From the NCBI GenBank assembly GCA_937983105.1, contig CALKAM010000005.1, positions 1 to 64,000 on the forward strand: a DNA stretch of 64,000 nucleotides, written 5' to 3'. Position numbers and translations under genes: made by a program. Each line of letters opens with the position of its first letter. The first letter of the stretch is position 1. Shown here piece after piece: positions 48,950 through 58,397 of the stretch. The notes beneath the pieces were generated by a model, which was not told the origin of the DNA, ran no database searches, and saw only the letters and a list, made by a program, of their open reading frames with translations. The stretch is from Planifilum sp021793745. Lineage in GTDB: Bacteria; Bacillota; Bacilli; Thermoactinomycetales; DSM-44946.

Positions 48950-48969
48950 GGCCCTCAGAAGAACAAACC

Positions 48970-49012
48970 GGGATGTCCATGTTCCAAAAGGGAACCGGAC
49001 ATCCCTGCTTTT
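48970..49012. terminator. bidirectional terminator between convergent genes
   Basis: GGGATGTCC and GGACATCCC with an 18-nt loop and TGCTTTT after it on the plus strand. It overlaps the last bases of the PlsY-like gene. Confidence 0.82.
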
Positions 49013-49559
49013 ATCGGAAGGGGCCCATCCACCGAAAGGGCTTTCGCCTGCGAGGGAATCGGTTGCGGCTGCTCCGAAGTCGGAGGAGTACAAAACCGGC
49101 TAAACAGCCGATAACCAGCCAGATAGAAAGGTGGACCGAGAGCACCAGCCCCAACAGTAAGACACCGACCACGGCGCACAGGGTGGAAATCGGAGGGTAA
49201 CGGGTGATCAACAAGCTGAAAAGATAGATGAGGGCACCGATAAATATCAACAGGGGACTGAGGATGAACAGGGCCCCCGCCGCCGTAGCCAGCCCGCTTC
49301 CCCGCGCGTGTGCATAACCGAAGGGAAGGGTTTCCCCGCATACCACGGCGATGGCGGCCAGGGAAGCACCGGTCCAACCGGCCACGAAAAGTCCGATCAA
49401 GGCGGCAAGGGCTCCCTTGCCCATCTCCAGACCCGGAATCCAAAAATTTCCCCGAGCCGTCGGAACCCGGATCAACCTTCCCCGTACCTGCCAAATCCAG
49501 GCGCGAACGGGGATGTTGCCGATGAGATAGGCGACCGCCGCGGCCCACAAATAAGCCAT
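49011..49559 (-). CDS. PlsY-like membrane protein, divergent
   Basis: A 182-residue protein with five helices in the topology of glycerol-3-phosphate acyltransferase PlsY, which uses acyl-phosphate to start phospholipid synthesis. Seen: YLIGNIPVRAWIW at the start, LEMGKGALAALIG and YAHARGSGLATAAGALF, matching PlsY motifs two and three. The first motif (GSGN..TN in true PlsY) is replaced by RVPTARGNFWIP, so catalysis is doubtful. It may be a paralogue with another role. Confidence 0.75.
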   Translation of the reverse strand: MAYLWAAAVAYLIGNIPVRAWIWQVRGRLIRVPTARGNFWIPGLEMGKGALAALIGLFVAGWTGASLAAIAVVCGETLPFGYAHARGSGLATAAGALFILSPLLIFIGALIYLFSLLITRYPPISTLCAVVGVLLLGLVLSVHLSIWLVIGCLAGFVLLRLRSSRNRFPRRRKPFRWMGPFR

Positions 49560-49674
49560 CGGATTCCCCCCTTATCATCCCCTTCACTTTTTTGGACCCG
49601 TCTGTTACATAACAGTTCAGGGTGGGTAAAATAAAAAATAACACATCGTACACATCGTGAAGGGGGTAGGTCCC

Positions 49675-49902
49675 ATGGAATTTTCCCTGATGAGCAAATA
49701 CGGCCGCTATCCCTGTGAAGTGATGGTCGATGAGGACCAATTCCGATTTTGGGTCCGGAACGCGGACACAACGGGAGAATTTTTCCAATCCCAGCAGGAG
49801 TTGTTGAGTTGGATTCGTCAACACTGGCGGCGGGAGGATTTCCTTCGTCCGGAGGAGTACGATCACTTGCTGCATGTCCTCGCGAAAGGAGAAGCACCGT
49901 GA
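49675..49902 (+). CDS. small hypothetical protein, 75 aa
   Basis: An acidic cytoplasmic protein (MEFSLMSKYGRYPCEVMVDEDQFRFWV... HLLHVLAKGEAP) with Trp and Phe repeats and a C-terminal helix. No family is recognised. The start at 49675 has AAGGGGG 8 nt upstream. It lies opposite the PlsY-like gene and shares the control region. Confidence 0.75.
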   Translation: MEFSLMSKYGRYPCEVMVDEDQFRFWVRNADTTGEFFQSQQELLSWIRQHWRREDFLRPEEYDHLLHVLAKGEAP

Positions 49903-50015
49903 CGGCGCTTCCCTTTTTTTGCAGTTTCAGATGCGGCCTTCAGAAAGCGTCGGGTCGGACACGCACCAAAATCGGAAGATGGGGGCACGCCCTGGGCCAA
50001 CCTCCAAAGGATCCC

Positions 50016-51068
50016 TCATCCGGGGAACGGCGCCGGGTAGCGCCGGACAGCCAGGAGAAGCAGGGCTAGGAGTCCACAATAACCGAAGAAGGGATAGACG
50101 TAATTGATAAAGGCGGGAAAACCGATCAGGGAGCAAAAGTAGCCGACGATAAAGATCAAACCGGTCACCGTCTTTGTGCGGAAAGGGAGCCATTGTTTCA
50201 TATTGGCCGCCAGACCGTACACATTGCCGATCAATGTAGTGAAAATTTCCCCCCACATAACCGCGAGGAAAAAGTACTTCATCCCCTGTCCCAAGGTGGC
50301 GATCACCAGGGCAATGGGGATCTCCAGCTCGTAAATTTCCGGGGTCTTGAGGGTCAAGGCGAAATCGCTGGCCAATAGCATCACTCCGAGGCCCACCCCT
50401 CCCAAAAGGCCGCCGAGGCGCAGGGTCAACTCATCCCGGATTTCTCCCCCGATCGGAACCAACACCGCCTGGGACATGGCCAGGTTAAAGGCCACATAGG
50501 TAATGGCCGAAACCAACCAATTTCCGTCCGCCACCGGTTCCATCTGCAAAAAAGGGGCGATCCCGTCGCTGCGAAGCCCCTCAGCCGCCACCCACATCGT
50601 GAAAAAAAACATGCAGGGGACCACGAAGGAGTTGACCGACAAAATGCCCTCCATTCCGCGGATGATCACCAAATAAGCGATGGCCGACGAAAGCAGCACC
50701 CCCAGATGGAAGGACCCCCCCAATTGTTCCTTGAAGAGAGCGCCCGTTCCCGACATCATGGCCGTCGTCACGCCAAAAAGGACGATTCCGACAAAGACGT
50801 TCATCCACCGCCCCCATCGATCACCAAAGAGATAGTTGTTAAACTCCTCATAGGACTTGGCTTCCAGCCGTGCGCCCACCAGCATCATTCGCATCCCCAA
50901 CCAGGAAAACAGCACGGTCACCACCAGAATCCCCCATACCCCGCCGAATCCGAACACGGTAAAAAACTGCGTGATCTCCTGCCCCGAGGCAAAGCCCGCC
51001 CCCACCACGGTACCAATATAGGTAAAGCCGATCCGACAGGCCGGGAACCACCGCTCCTTCACTTCCAT
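50016..51068 (-). CDS. YkvI-family membrane protein
   Basis: A 350-residue inner-membrane protein with ten helices and the LeuT-fold feel of small APC transporters. Seen: FTYIGTVVGAGFASGQEITQFFTVFG near the start, a Gly-rich loop where ion or substrate is held, FNNYLFGDRWGRW, and later EIFTTLIGNVYGLA. Members are not characterised, though B. subtilis ykvI is in this family. It starts after AGAGGTGT. Confidence 0.9.
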   Translation of the reverse strand: MEVKERWFPACRIGFTYIGTVVGAGFASGQEITQFFTVFGFGGVWGILVVTVLFSWLGMRMMLVGARLEAKSYEEFNNYLFGDRWGRWMNVFVGIVLFGVTTAMMSGTGALFKEQLGGSFHLGVLLSSAIAYLVIIRGMEGILSVNSFVVPCMFFFTMWVAAEGLRSDGIAPFLQMEPVADGNWLVSAITYVAFNLAMSQAVLVPIGGEIRDELTLRLGGLLGGVGLGVMLLASDFALTLKTPEIYELEIPIALVIATLGQGMKYFFLAVMWGEIFTTLIGNVYGLAANMKQWLPFRTKTVTGLIFIVGYFCSLIGFPAFINYVYPFFGYCGLLALLLLAVRRYPAPFPG

Positions 51069-51101
51069 ACACCTCTTCCCGGGATACTCGTCCTCACAGG
51101 A

Positions 51102-53795
51102 CTAGTGTATGGGGCGGGGGGAGCGAATAGAACTTGCCGCAACGCCTGCTACGCGAAAGGGGACCGGCTTGCGCCAGTCCCCTCGCATCTGCATCCCTTT
51201 AGCTTCCGCATTTTTTAATCGTTGGGAGAAGATCCCGCCGTCATTATCACCGCCCCGGTCTCCTCCGCGTCCTCCTTGATCCCCTTGGTCCCCTCGGTTA
51301 TCACCCTGTTGATCGCCGCCCCAGCCGCCATCGTGACCGCCCGGATCACCGCCCGGGAATCCCGGGCCGCGATCATCGCCCTGATGATCTCCCTGGGGAT
51401 CTCCCTGCGGATCGCCCGGTTGATCATCGGGGGGCTCTTCCGACTGCACCGAAATCGAAACGGTATTGGACGGCTTCGCTTCCTCATTGTTCTGGGTATC
51501 GATGGCGATCACGCGATAGTGATAGGTGCGTCCGCCAAAGACACCCGACAGGGGATCTCCGGGTCGGGGCACTTCGATGTTCCTGTCGGTAAACGCCCCT
51601 TCAGCTGTCTCGCCGATCGGTTGCCAGTTGGCCCCGTCTTCGGAGCGCTCCACCCGGTACTTGACCCGCTCATGATAGTCGGTCCACTTCAGCTCAATGG
51701 TACCGGCTCCAGCGTTGAAGCTGCCCTTCAGATCAGCCACCGGCTTCAGTTCGAAGGGCGGTTTGGGCTCTTCCACACCCGGCGGTTTTTCGAACTGACG
51801 GGCGGGAGTCCCCTCTAGAAACTGCGACATCACTTTTTGGAAGAGGGGGGCGGCATAGGTGCCTCCGCTCAATTCCACCAACTTGTTCTTGTCGCTTGAC
51901 AGATTGTATACCGTCGCCGCCATCACATAGTCGGGAGTGTAGCCCACAAACCAGGCATCCTTGGATTCCTGGGTGGTTCCCGTCTTTCCGGCCACCGGGC
52001 GATCCGGCAAACGGGCCCGGGTTCCGGTCCCCTCCTCCACCACATTGCGGAGCATCCGGGTCATGTAATAGGCGGTTCTGGGCTGGAAAACCTGAACCTC
52101 CTGCAGCGCTTCCTCCGCTTCGTCGGTCAGCTCCAGTTCGGTGCCGTCCGCCTGCTCAATTTTGCGGATCGCATGGGCCCGGGTCGCTTTCCCGTTATTG
52201 GGAAAAACGGTGTAGGCCTGAGCCATCTCGATGGTGCTGGCCCCTTCGGTCAGCCCTCCCAGAGCCAGGGCGGCATACCCCTTGTCGTCGGGATCGCTCA
52301 ATTTGATCCCCGCCTTTTCCGCAAAATTGAAGGCGTTCTCCAACTTCACCTTGTTGTGCAGCAGCCAGACGGTGGAGACGTTTAAGGATTGCTCCACCAC
52401 ATAGGAAAGCTCCACATCGCCATAGTAGCGCCCGGTGTAGTTTTGCGGCGTCCAGCCGTTAATCGAAAACTTTTCGTCGGGAATCGTGGCGTATTCGTTG
52501 ATGTCCTCATTCAGCTCCATCGCCGGAGCATACACCGTGAGCGGCTTGATGGACGACCCGGGCTGATGTCCCTTTTTCTCCGCGGAGCGGATCATACTGC
52601 CGGGCCTATAGTGGCGTCCGCCGCCGATCGCCACCAGCTCCCCGGTGTCCGCCTTGATGATGGTCGCCCCGCCGTCCAGGTTTTCATGCCCCTGGTAGGT
52701 CTCGTCGTCCTTCAGGGCTTCATCGACGATCTTTTGGGCCTTCGGGTCCATAGCGGTGTAGATCTTCAGGCCCCCATCCAGCAATTCATCCTCCGGCAGG
52801 CCGTAGTTTTGCATGGCCTCTTCAATTACGTAAGCCTTGTAGGCCTCATATTCGTTATTTTTCAGATGCGCCTCGAGATACTCCTCCTTCACCCCGAGAT
52901 CCATCGCCTGGTATTTCTCGACCTCTTCCTTGGAGATGATCGGATCCAGGCCGTCCTCATCCTTGCCCCGGGCCATGATCGCCAGGACGGTATCCCTCCG
53001 CGTCTTCGTCCTTTCCGGGTAGCGGAAGGGGTTGTACCCCTCCGGGGCCTGCGGCAGCCCGGCCAAAACGGCAATTTCGTGGGGCTCCAGTTTGTCCTTG
53101 CTGATATCCTTGTTGAAATAAACCTTCGCCGCCATCTTGACGCCCCGGACGTTATTCCCGAAGTAGATGTAGTTCAGATACGCTTCGAGAATTTGGTCCT
53201 TGGAGTATTTTCGCTCCAGGTTCAAGGCAGCCCCGATTTCCTTCAGCTTCCGGACGATATTTTTGTCCCGGTCCTCCAGGATGGCGTTCCGGGCCACCTG
53301 CATGGTGATGGTACCCCCGCCCTCCGCCGCGCCCATCTTGATGATGTTTTTGACGACGGCCCGCATCAGGGCGAAGTAGTCCACCCCGGAATGCTTGTAA
53401 AAGCGGGCATCCTCCACCTTGACGAAGGCGGTGACGAGGTCGGGGTTGGTCTTTTTCAGCTCCTCCATGGTGATGGGCTCCCGGTTGCTCGCTCCGATCC
53501 TTCCGACCAGATTGTTGTCCTGGTCGTAGATGGCGGAAGCGTATGCCATCTCCTCCAGTCTATCGAGATCAACCGTCTTCGCCGACATCACCACTGTCGA
53601 GCATCCGGCGATAATCAAAAGAAGGGATGTGATGATGACGAGAAAAAACCATTTTTTTGTAAAGAAGCGGCGTTTATTTCCGCCCTTTGCGCGGGAGCGG
53701 GAACCATACCGCTGCTTGCGCGACGGGAGAGAGCCCTGCCTTTCCCCCCGGGACGGGTAGGAAAAGGAATCCTCTCTCCGGCGATAATCGTCCAT
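51102..53795 (-). CDS. PBP1A-family bifunctional transglycosylase/transpeptidase
   Basis: A class A penicillin-binding protein, 897 residues as read, that polymerises and cross-links peptidoglycan. Order: basic cytoplasmic tail, membrane anchor ~47-65, glycosyltransferase with catalytic Glu129 in KVEDARFYKHSG and GGGTITMQ, transpeptidase with S414-x-x-K417 in GSSIKP, SLN at 470-472 and KTGT at 604-607, one fibronectin III domain ~690-790 and a Gly/Asp repeat tail. The last ~40 residues run through a terminator hairpin (51159-51182), so the true end is probably earlier (see findings). Start at 53795 has AGGGGG 8 nt upstream. Confidence 0.95.
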   Translation of the reverse strand: MDDYRRREDSFSYPSRGERQGSLPSRKQRYGSRSRAKGGNKRRFFTKKWFFLVIITSLLLIIAGCSTVVMSAKTVDLDRLEEMAYASAIYDQDNNLVGRIGASNREPITMEELKKTNPDLVTAFVKVEDARFYKHSGVDYFALMRAVVKNIIKMGAAEGGGTITMQVARNAILEDRDKNIVRKLKEIGAALNLERKYSKDQILEAYLNYIYFGNNVRGVKMAAKVYFNKDISKDKLEPHEIAVLAGLPQAPEGYNPFRYPERTKTRRDTVLAIMARGKDEDGLDPIISKEEVEKYQAMDLGVKEEYLEAHLKNNEYEAYKAYVIEEAMQNYGLPEDELLDGGLKIYTAMDPKAQKIVDEALKDDETYQGHENLDGGATIIKADTGELVAIGGGRHYRPGSMIRSAEKKGHQPGSSIKPLTVYAPAMELNEDINEYATIPDEKFSINGWTPQNYTGRYYGDVELSYVVEQSLNVSTVWLLHNKVKLENAFNFAEKAGIKLSDPDDKGYAALALGGLTEGASTIEMAQAYTVFPNNGKATRAHAIRKIEQADGTELELTDEAEEALQEVQVFQPRTAYYMTRMLRNVVEEGTGTRARLPDRPVAGKTGTTQESKDAWFVGYTPDYVMAATVYNLSSDKNKLVELSGGTYAAPLFQKVMSQFLEGTPARQFEKPPGVEEPKPPFELKPVADLKGSFNAGAGTIELKWTDYHERVKYRVERSEDGANWQPIGETAEGAFTDRNIEVPRPGDPLSGVFGGRTYHYRVIAIDTQNNEEAKPSNTVSISVQSEEPPDDQPGDPQGDPQGDHQGDDRGPGFPGGDPGGHDGGWGGDQQGDNRGDQGDQGGRGGDRGGDNDGGIFSQRLKNAEAKGMQMRGDWRKPVPFRVAGVAASSIRSPRPIH
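51156..51182 (-). terminator. hairpin at the end of the PBP1 gene
   Basis: GGGGAC.GGC and GCC.GTCCCC around GCAA, followed by TTT on the minus strand. It lies inside the last part of the open frame as read. Confidence 0.65.
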
Positions 53796-53983
53796 CTTCA
53801 TAACCCCCTGCAAACGAATTCGGAACCGGATGTGCGAAACATTTTTTATATTTTCTCTCTATCCGTTTCAAACCGATCCATTTCAGAAGAAACAGTCCTT
53901 GATGATATAACGAAAAGTCCGATCCGCCGGTGAACAGGCATATTTTTCCCCGAGTATGGTATAGTGGGGACGAGGTGATTGCC

Positions 53984-54148
53984 ATGAACAGGCGCGCTGC
54001 AGCCTTTGCTTGCCATATCACCGGCATCGCCGGCCTGCTGGCCTCCCTGCTGCTCTGGAAGGTGGAGGGACTGGCCGGTTTAACCCTCGGCCTGCTCGCC
54101 TCCCTCCTCTGGTTTGTACTGGGATGGCGATTCGGCAGACCCTCCTGA
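53984..54148 (+). CDS. small membrane protein, 54 aa
   Basis: Two hydrophobic stretches (AAAFACHITGIAGLLASLLLW and LAGLTLGLLASLLWFVLGW) and a basic end. No family recognised. The start at 53984 has GACGAGGTG 6 nt upstream, and TATGGTATAGT, a possible -10 region, lies just before. It stands between the PBP1 promoter region and a stretch without genes (54149-54340, with an imperfect 20-bp dyad at 54164-54183). Confidence 0.65.
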   Translation: MNRRAAAFACHITGIAGLLASLLLWKVEGLAGLTLGLLASLLWFVLGWRFGRPS

Positions 54149-54340
54149 CAAAAAGGCACTACTCTATTATAACGTAATTATAGTCCGAAAGGATTTCGTT
54201 TTGTCAACAAAGATGGCGCAACCGGTACATTTGGGGAGTTTTGTGTTGGCAGGGCGGGAAATCCCGGCAAATGGCGTTTTTTTAGTTTAGAAAGGAACTC
54301 CAAATCCTATCCGTCCCGCCTCCCCCTTGGCAAAAGGTTT

Positions 54341-54381
54341 GGAAAAAAAGGGGCCGCGGAGTGTACGATCCAGCACACTCC
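54341..54381 (-). terminator. intrinsic terminator of the second SDR gene
   Basis: GGAGTGT and ACACTCC (54358-54381), followed on the minus strand by CGCGGCCCCTTTTTTT. It lies 28 nt after the gene. Confidence 0.8.
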
Positions 54382-54408
54382 CCGGCACCCTTTTCGCCGG
54401 CTGCCGGC

Positions 54409-55173
54409 TTACGGCAGCCGGAAGTTGCGGTTATCAAACCCGCCGGTGACGGGAATCACCGCCCCGGTGATGAAGTCGGCATCGGGATCCACTAGAAATC
54501 GAACCACCCGCGCGATATCTCCTCCGGTGCCCGGCCGGCCGACAGGATTGCGGTCATCCCTCTTGCCGCGGGCCGCCCCGATGGGTGCCTCCTTGTAGGG
54601 GTCCCGGATGTCCCCGGGGCTGATCATATTGACGGTGATCCCGTGCGGCGCCTCCTCCTCCGCCAGCGTCCTCGTAAAGGAGACCAAACCGGCTTTCGCC
54701 GCCGCATAGGCGGAGAATCCCGCCCACGGCGGAGCGCTCTCCACCTCGGGAAACCCGAAGGTGATAATCCGTCCGAATCCGCGACGCCGCATCAGGGGAA
54801 TCACTTCCCGCACGCAGTAAAACACGCCCGACAAATTGCCGTCGATCATCTCCCTCCATTGCTGGTCCGTCAATTCCACCGCGGGAATGCGCCGGAACAA
54901 AAAGGGACCCGCCGTACAGACGAGGGCATCCACCCGCCCCCAACGATCCCGGATCTCTCCGGCCATCCGCCGCACATCCTCCAGCCGACCCACATCGCCC
55001 TGAAGCACCAGAACCTCCCTTCCCATTTTGCGAACTTCGCCGGCAAGTCGCTCCGCTGCCTCCCGGCTGTTACGGTAGTTGACGGCGATGTGAAATCCCG
55101 ACTCGGCCAACACCCTCACCACTTGGGCACCCAAGCCGCGAATGCCCCCGGTCACCCAGGCCACGGATTCCAC
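54409..55173 (-). CDS. SDR family oxidoreductase
   Basis: A 254-residue reductase: the cofactor site VTGGIRGLG near 8-16, the dimer helix QQWREMIDGNLSGVFYC, the catalytic Tyr-x3-Lys in FSAYAAAKAGL and the ending ITGAVIPVTGGF. The usual active-site Ser is not plain in FGFPEVES. Its partner is not known. The start is a GTG after GGAGGAGTGGG. It may be one unit with no other gene; the terminator follows. Confidence 0.88.
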   Translation of the reverse strand: MESVAWVTGGIRGLGAQVVRVLAESGFHIAVNYRNSREAAERLAGEVRKMGREVLVLQGDVGRLEDVRRMAGEIRDRWGRVDALVCTAGPFLFRRIPAVELTDQQWREMIDGNLSGVFYCVREVIPLMRRRGFGRIITFGFPEVESAPPWAGFSAYAAAKAGLVSFTRTLAEEEAPHGITVNMISPGDIRDPYKEAPIGAARGKRDDRNPVGRPGTGGDIARVVRFLVDPDADFITGAVIPVTGGFDNRNFRLP

Positions 55174-55237
55174 ATTCCCACTCCTCCTCCGATTTTTTCG
55201 TATTCCATTTTATCGAATCAAACATCCTTTAAACAGC

Positions 55238-55260
55238 AAAAAACCCGTCCGAAGACGGGC
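55238..55260 (-). terminator. intrinsic terminator of the small membrane gene at 55265
   Basis: CCCGTC-CGAA-GACGGG, with TTTTTT on the minus strand, 5 nt after the stop. Confidence 0.92.
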
Positions 55261-55264
55261 GAAG

Positions 55265-55537
55265 TCAACGCTTTTCCACAGGTTCCAGGATCTTTTTGGC
55301 CATGTACAACAGGGTGTAGAAACCCAGGAGAATCCCCGGCAACAGGATTCCCGGACGGATCGGTTCCCGGAAGGAAATGGCGAGGATCAACATGGAAATG
55401 CAGGCGAGGGAAAGAATTTGCATCCACCGCCGCTTTTTCCACCAGCTGAGCAGAGCGGAAAATAGGGTGAGTCCGGTCATGAGTTGCCACTCCAGGATGG
55501 AGAAAAAGGGCCATTCCATCAAGGGCCATTCCGCCAT
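55265..55537 (-). CDS. small membrane protein, 90 aa
   Basis: Three hydrophobic stretches (about 14-32, 38-55 and 62-80), a Trp-rich start (EWPLMEWPFFSILEW) and a basic end KKILEPVEKR. No family recognised. The ATG has GGGAGGAATG upstream. It has its own terminator and stands between the SDR gene and the lipase gene. Confidence 0.75.
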   Translation of the reverse strand: MAEWPLMEWPFFSILEWQLMTGLTLFSALLSWWKKRRWMQILSLACISMLILAISFREPIRPGILLPGILLGFYTLLYMAKKILEPVEKR

Positions 55538-55642
55538 GGATCATTCCTCCCTTACGCCTCAGTATGACCCATTCGGAAACGGCTGATACCTCGAAAATCC
55601 GGAGCGGCTTACCCCATCTTACCCTGATCGATCCGATCCCTT

Positions 55643-57283
55643 CTACCGGATCCGCTTGGGATTGTTCTCATCCTCCACAAAGAAGGATCGGATCACCGTC
55701 CGTTCAAAACCGCCTCCATCACGGGACTTTCCGCGGATATCGAGGGTGACATTGTAGATCCCCGGACGCGTGACCGAGGGGATCTTTCCTTTGAATACCC
55801 CCGCATCCGAGGCATCGGGTTGCAGGCGAGCTTCCAGCGGCTTCACCGGCATCCCGGCGGGGCCGCCTTTCGCCCCCGGCCCTACCACGCGGACTCGGAC
55901 ATCAAAGCTGTTCACATCCCAGAGCCGGGGGTTTTTCAGGCGGATTTGAAGGGGCACGCCCTTGTCTTTGGCCCGGGATTGATCCATCTGCACATCCAGG
56001 GTCCCTTCCCCGATAAAGGATACCGCCAGCAGATACGCCCCGTCATCCGGGCTAATCATGCGCACCTTCCACTCACCCGCCTCCGGCTGCGGGATCCGGT
56101 AGGCGTGGATTTTGGCCCCCTTCAGGATTTCCTTCTCCTCAGCGGCGAAGTATTCCGGGCTGTTCGGGGTATAGATGCGGCCATCGGGGGAGAGGAGCTC
56201 CGTTTTCACATCGGAGCGATGCGTCATGATTTGAAAGACCGCTTCGCCGCGACCCGCCTCGACAGCGACGGACTGCTCCACCCGTTGATCGGCGGCGAGG
56301 GTTCCTCCCCGTACCACCGACTCGCTTTGCTCCCCGGGGGCATCCATATCCGGACGCCGGTTCGGGCTCATCTCCCCTTCCCCCAGGGCGACGGTGCGGA
56401 GGGTGGATTCAATGCGGGGGAAGGCGGTGCTTCCCATTCGGATGTTGTCATGATCAAAATCCTCCGTAAACAGGTGATGGCCGTAGGGCAGCGATGTGCT
56501 CCACACGTTGACCAGTCCGTCGTTCTCCCCGTAGGAGGACAGGTAAGCTCCGCCCGTCCACAGGGCCGAGGGAAAAGGTCCCCAGCTGGTCCCGGCGGCG
56601 GTGTAATAGGCGTTTTTCCCCGCATTTTCGTGGCCATCCGTCACCGAACGGAAGTATTCCATATATCCCGTCTGGAGCACTTCGGTTCCCTCATCCCGGG
56701 CGCCCAAAAGCTCTGCCAGCCATCCCGCCCACCAGCTGTAGGCGAGATCGGCGAGATGAGAACCCCGGTGAGGCGATCCCAGGGTGACCACCCTGCCCAC
56801 ATGGGGCCAGGCTCCGTAATGGATGAGGGCGGCTTGACTGTCGATCCCGCCTTTGCTGTGGGCCACGATGTTGACGGGTTCCCCGAAGTGTTGTCGAATC
56901 TGGGTCAGGAGATCGGCCAGAAGTTGGCCGTTATCCCACATGCTCGCCCCCTCGCCGCCCGAATCATACAGCTCGACGAAGGCGGTCCGGTAGCCGTTAT
57001 CATACGCCTTGGCATACATGTCATTGGGCCCGTGGTAGGAGGTCTCCCCCCACCAGCTCTCGGCGGAACCGCGCAGCCCCTGAACGAAGACGATCGGCGG
57101 CTTGCTGTCATCCACATTGGGGGGCGTATCGCCCAAATACCAGGTTCCCGGAACCGCCGCTTTTCCCATTTCCTCCCCGACACGCTTCGGAAGGGGAACC
57201 GCCTTCTCCTGGGCCGACACGGGGACAGCCACGAGCGACAGACACAGAAGAACCACCAAAAACAAGAGACGTCCCCTTTTCAT
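55643..57283 (-). CDS. secreted lipase/esterase with beta-rich C-terminal region
   Basis: A 546-residue exported hydrolase. Signal peptide at 1-24 (LLFLVVLLCLSLVAVPVSAQ), then an alpha/beta hydrolase domain with the oxyanion region PIVFVQGLRGSAESWWG and nucleophile Ser143 in VAHSKGGIDSQ, a catalytic Asp around YGENDGLVNV and a His in FDHDNIRMG. Residues ~300-546 form Ig-like strands. The enzyme resembles large bacterial lipases of thermophiles. Start ATG with AGGGGATG-type site; the gap before the patatin gene is shared. Confidence 0.9.
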   Translation of the reverse strand: MKRGRLLFLVVLLCLSLVAVPVSAQEKAVPLPKRVGEEMGKAAVPGTWYLGDTPPNVDDSKPPIVFVQGLRGSAESWWGETSYHGPNDMYAKAYDNGYRTAFVELYDSGGEGASMWDNGQLLADLLTQIRQHFGEPVNIVAHSKGGIDSQAALIHYGAWPHVGRVVTLGSPHRGSHLADLAYSWWAGWLAELLGARDEGTEVLQTGYMEYFRSVTDGHENAGKNAYYTAAGTSWGPFPSALWTGGAYLSSYGENDGLVNVWSTSLPYGHHLFTEDFDHDNIRMGSTAFPRIESTLRTVALGEGEMSPNRRPDMDAPGEQSESVVRGGTLAADQRVEQSVAVEAGRGEAVFQIMTHRSDVKTELLSPDGRIYTPNSPEYFAAEEKEILKGAKIHAYRIPQPEAGEWKVRMISPDDGAYLLAVSFIGEGTLDVQMDQSRAKDKGVPLQIRLKNPRLWDVNSFDVRVRVVGPGAKGGPAGMPVKPLEARLQPDASDAGVFKGKIPSVTRPGIYNVTLDIRGKSRDGGGFERTVIRSFFVEDENNPKRIR

Positions 57284-57456
57284 CCCCTTGCCTCCTTCGA
57301 ATCATTCCTTCCACTCCCTATAAAAATGATTCCCTCTTTTGGAAATTTTCTAACTTGTACATCGTCGGTTGCAGAAAGTTTTTGTTTCCCAGGGAATACC
57401 AACGGAAAAAGTCGCAAAAATTAACGAAGACTCCTTTTCTTTGTGAGGGTTCGCAC

Positions 57457-58323
57457 ATGAAACACGTGGGAATCGCCCTGAGCGGCGGGGGAGTGGCCGG
57501 CTGCGCCCACCTGGGCGTTTTATACGGTTTGGAAAAAGCGGACATCTCCGTCGGTTATATCGCGGGAACGAGTGCGGGAGCCATCGTCGCTTCCCTTTAC
57601 GCTTATGGTTACCGCCCGAAACACATGATCAAGCTGCTCCCGCTGATCAACAAGGAATTGGTCGATTACGACTACGCTTCCTTTGTGCGCGCCTTCATCC
57701 GCCGGGGTATGCGGGTCCAGGGTTTGGCGAAGGGGGAAAGGCTGCACTCTCTGATCGCGGAAATCACCCGGGGTGCCCGGATGACCGATTTGCCGCTCCC
57801 CGTCGCGCTCATCGCCACCGATTTGAAAACCGCCCGGCCGGTGGTTTTTACGTCGCGCCCCCTCCTTCATCCCCTATCCGAAGCCGATACGGTTACCGAC
57901 ATTTCCGTGGCGGACGCCGTGGTCGCCAGTTGCGCCATCCCGGTGCTGTTTCAACCGATCCACTACCGAGGCCGGCTCCTCGTGGACGGCGGAGTCATCG
58001 ACAATTGCCCGATCAGCGCGGTCAAGGCGCTGGGGGCAAAAAAAACCATCGCCGTCAAAACGAGGGAATCCGCACCCCTGGAGAGCTCCTTCGACTCCCT
58101 CCTGGCCATCGTCAAGCGGGTCATGAGTATCACCCTCAACATTCAGGCCAAGCAGCAGTTAAAGGAGGCGGACATCGTCCTGCAACCCGAGGTGGCTCCC
58201 GATACCCTGCTGGATTTTACCCAGACCGTGGCTTGTGTCAAATCCGGATATCGCCATGTGCGGGAGCGGATGGAAGAGATCCGCCGGGCGATGGGAGCCG
58301 CTCTGGAGGGAGCCACCCTGTGA
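57457..58323 (+). CDS. patatin-like phospholipase
   Basis: A 288-residue serine acyl hydrolase. Seen: oxyanion hole GGGVAGCAH at 10-18, nucleophile Ser39 in AGTSAGAIVA, and the second catalytic residue Asp177 in VDGGVIDNCP. It lacks a signal peptide, so it acts at the inner membrane or in the cytoplasm; many bacterial members are lipases without known substrates. The start at 57457 has GAGGG 8 nt upstream; the earlier open frame to 57355 is not coding. It faces away from the secreted lipase gene. Confidence 0.92.
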   Translation: MKHVGIALSGGGVAGCAHLGVLYGLEKADISVGYIAGTSAGAIVASLYAYGYRPKHMIKLLPLINKELVDYDYASFVRAFIRRGMRVQGLAKGERLHSLIAEITRGARMTDLPLPVALIATDLKTARPVVFTSRPLLHPLSEADTVTDISVADAVVASCAIPVLFQPIHYRGRLLVDGGVIDNCPISAVKALGAKKTIAVKTRESAPLESSFDSLLAIVKRVMSITLNIQAKQQLKEADIVLQPEVAPDTLLDFTQTVACVKSGYRHVRERMEEIRRAMGAALEGATL

Positions 58324-58397
58324 AGGATACGGAACCACCGGCGGAGGCGATCCATTTCAACGGGGGCACCGCGGAAAAGTCCGACGGCGGACACCCG

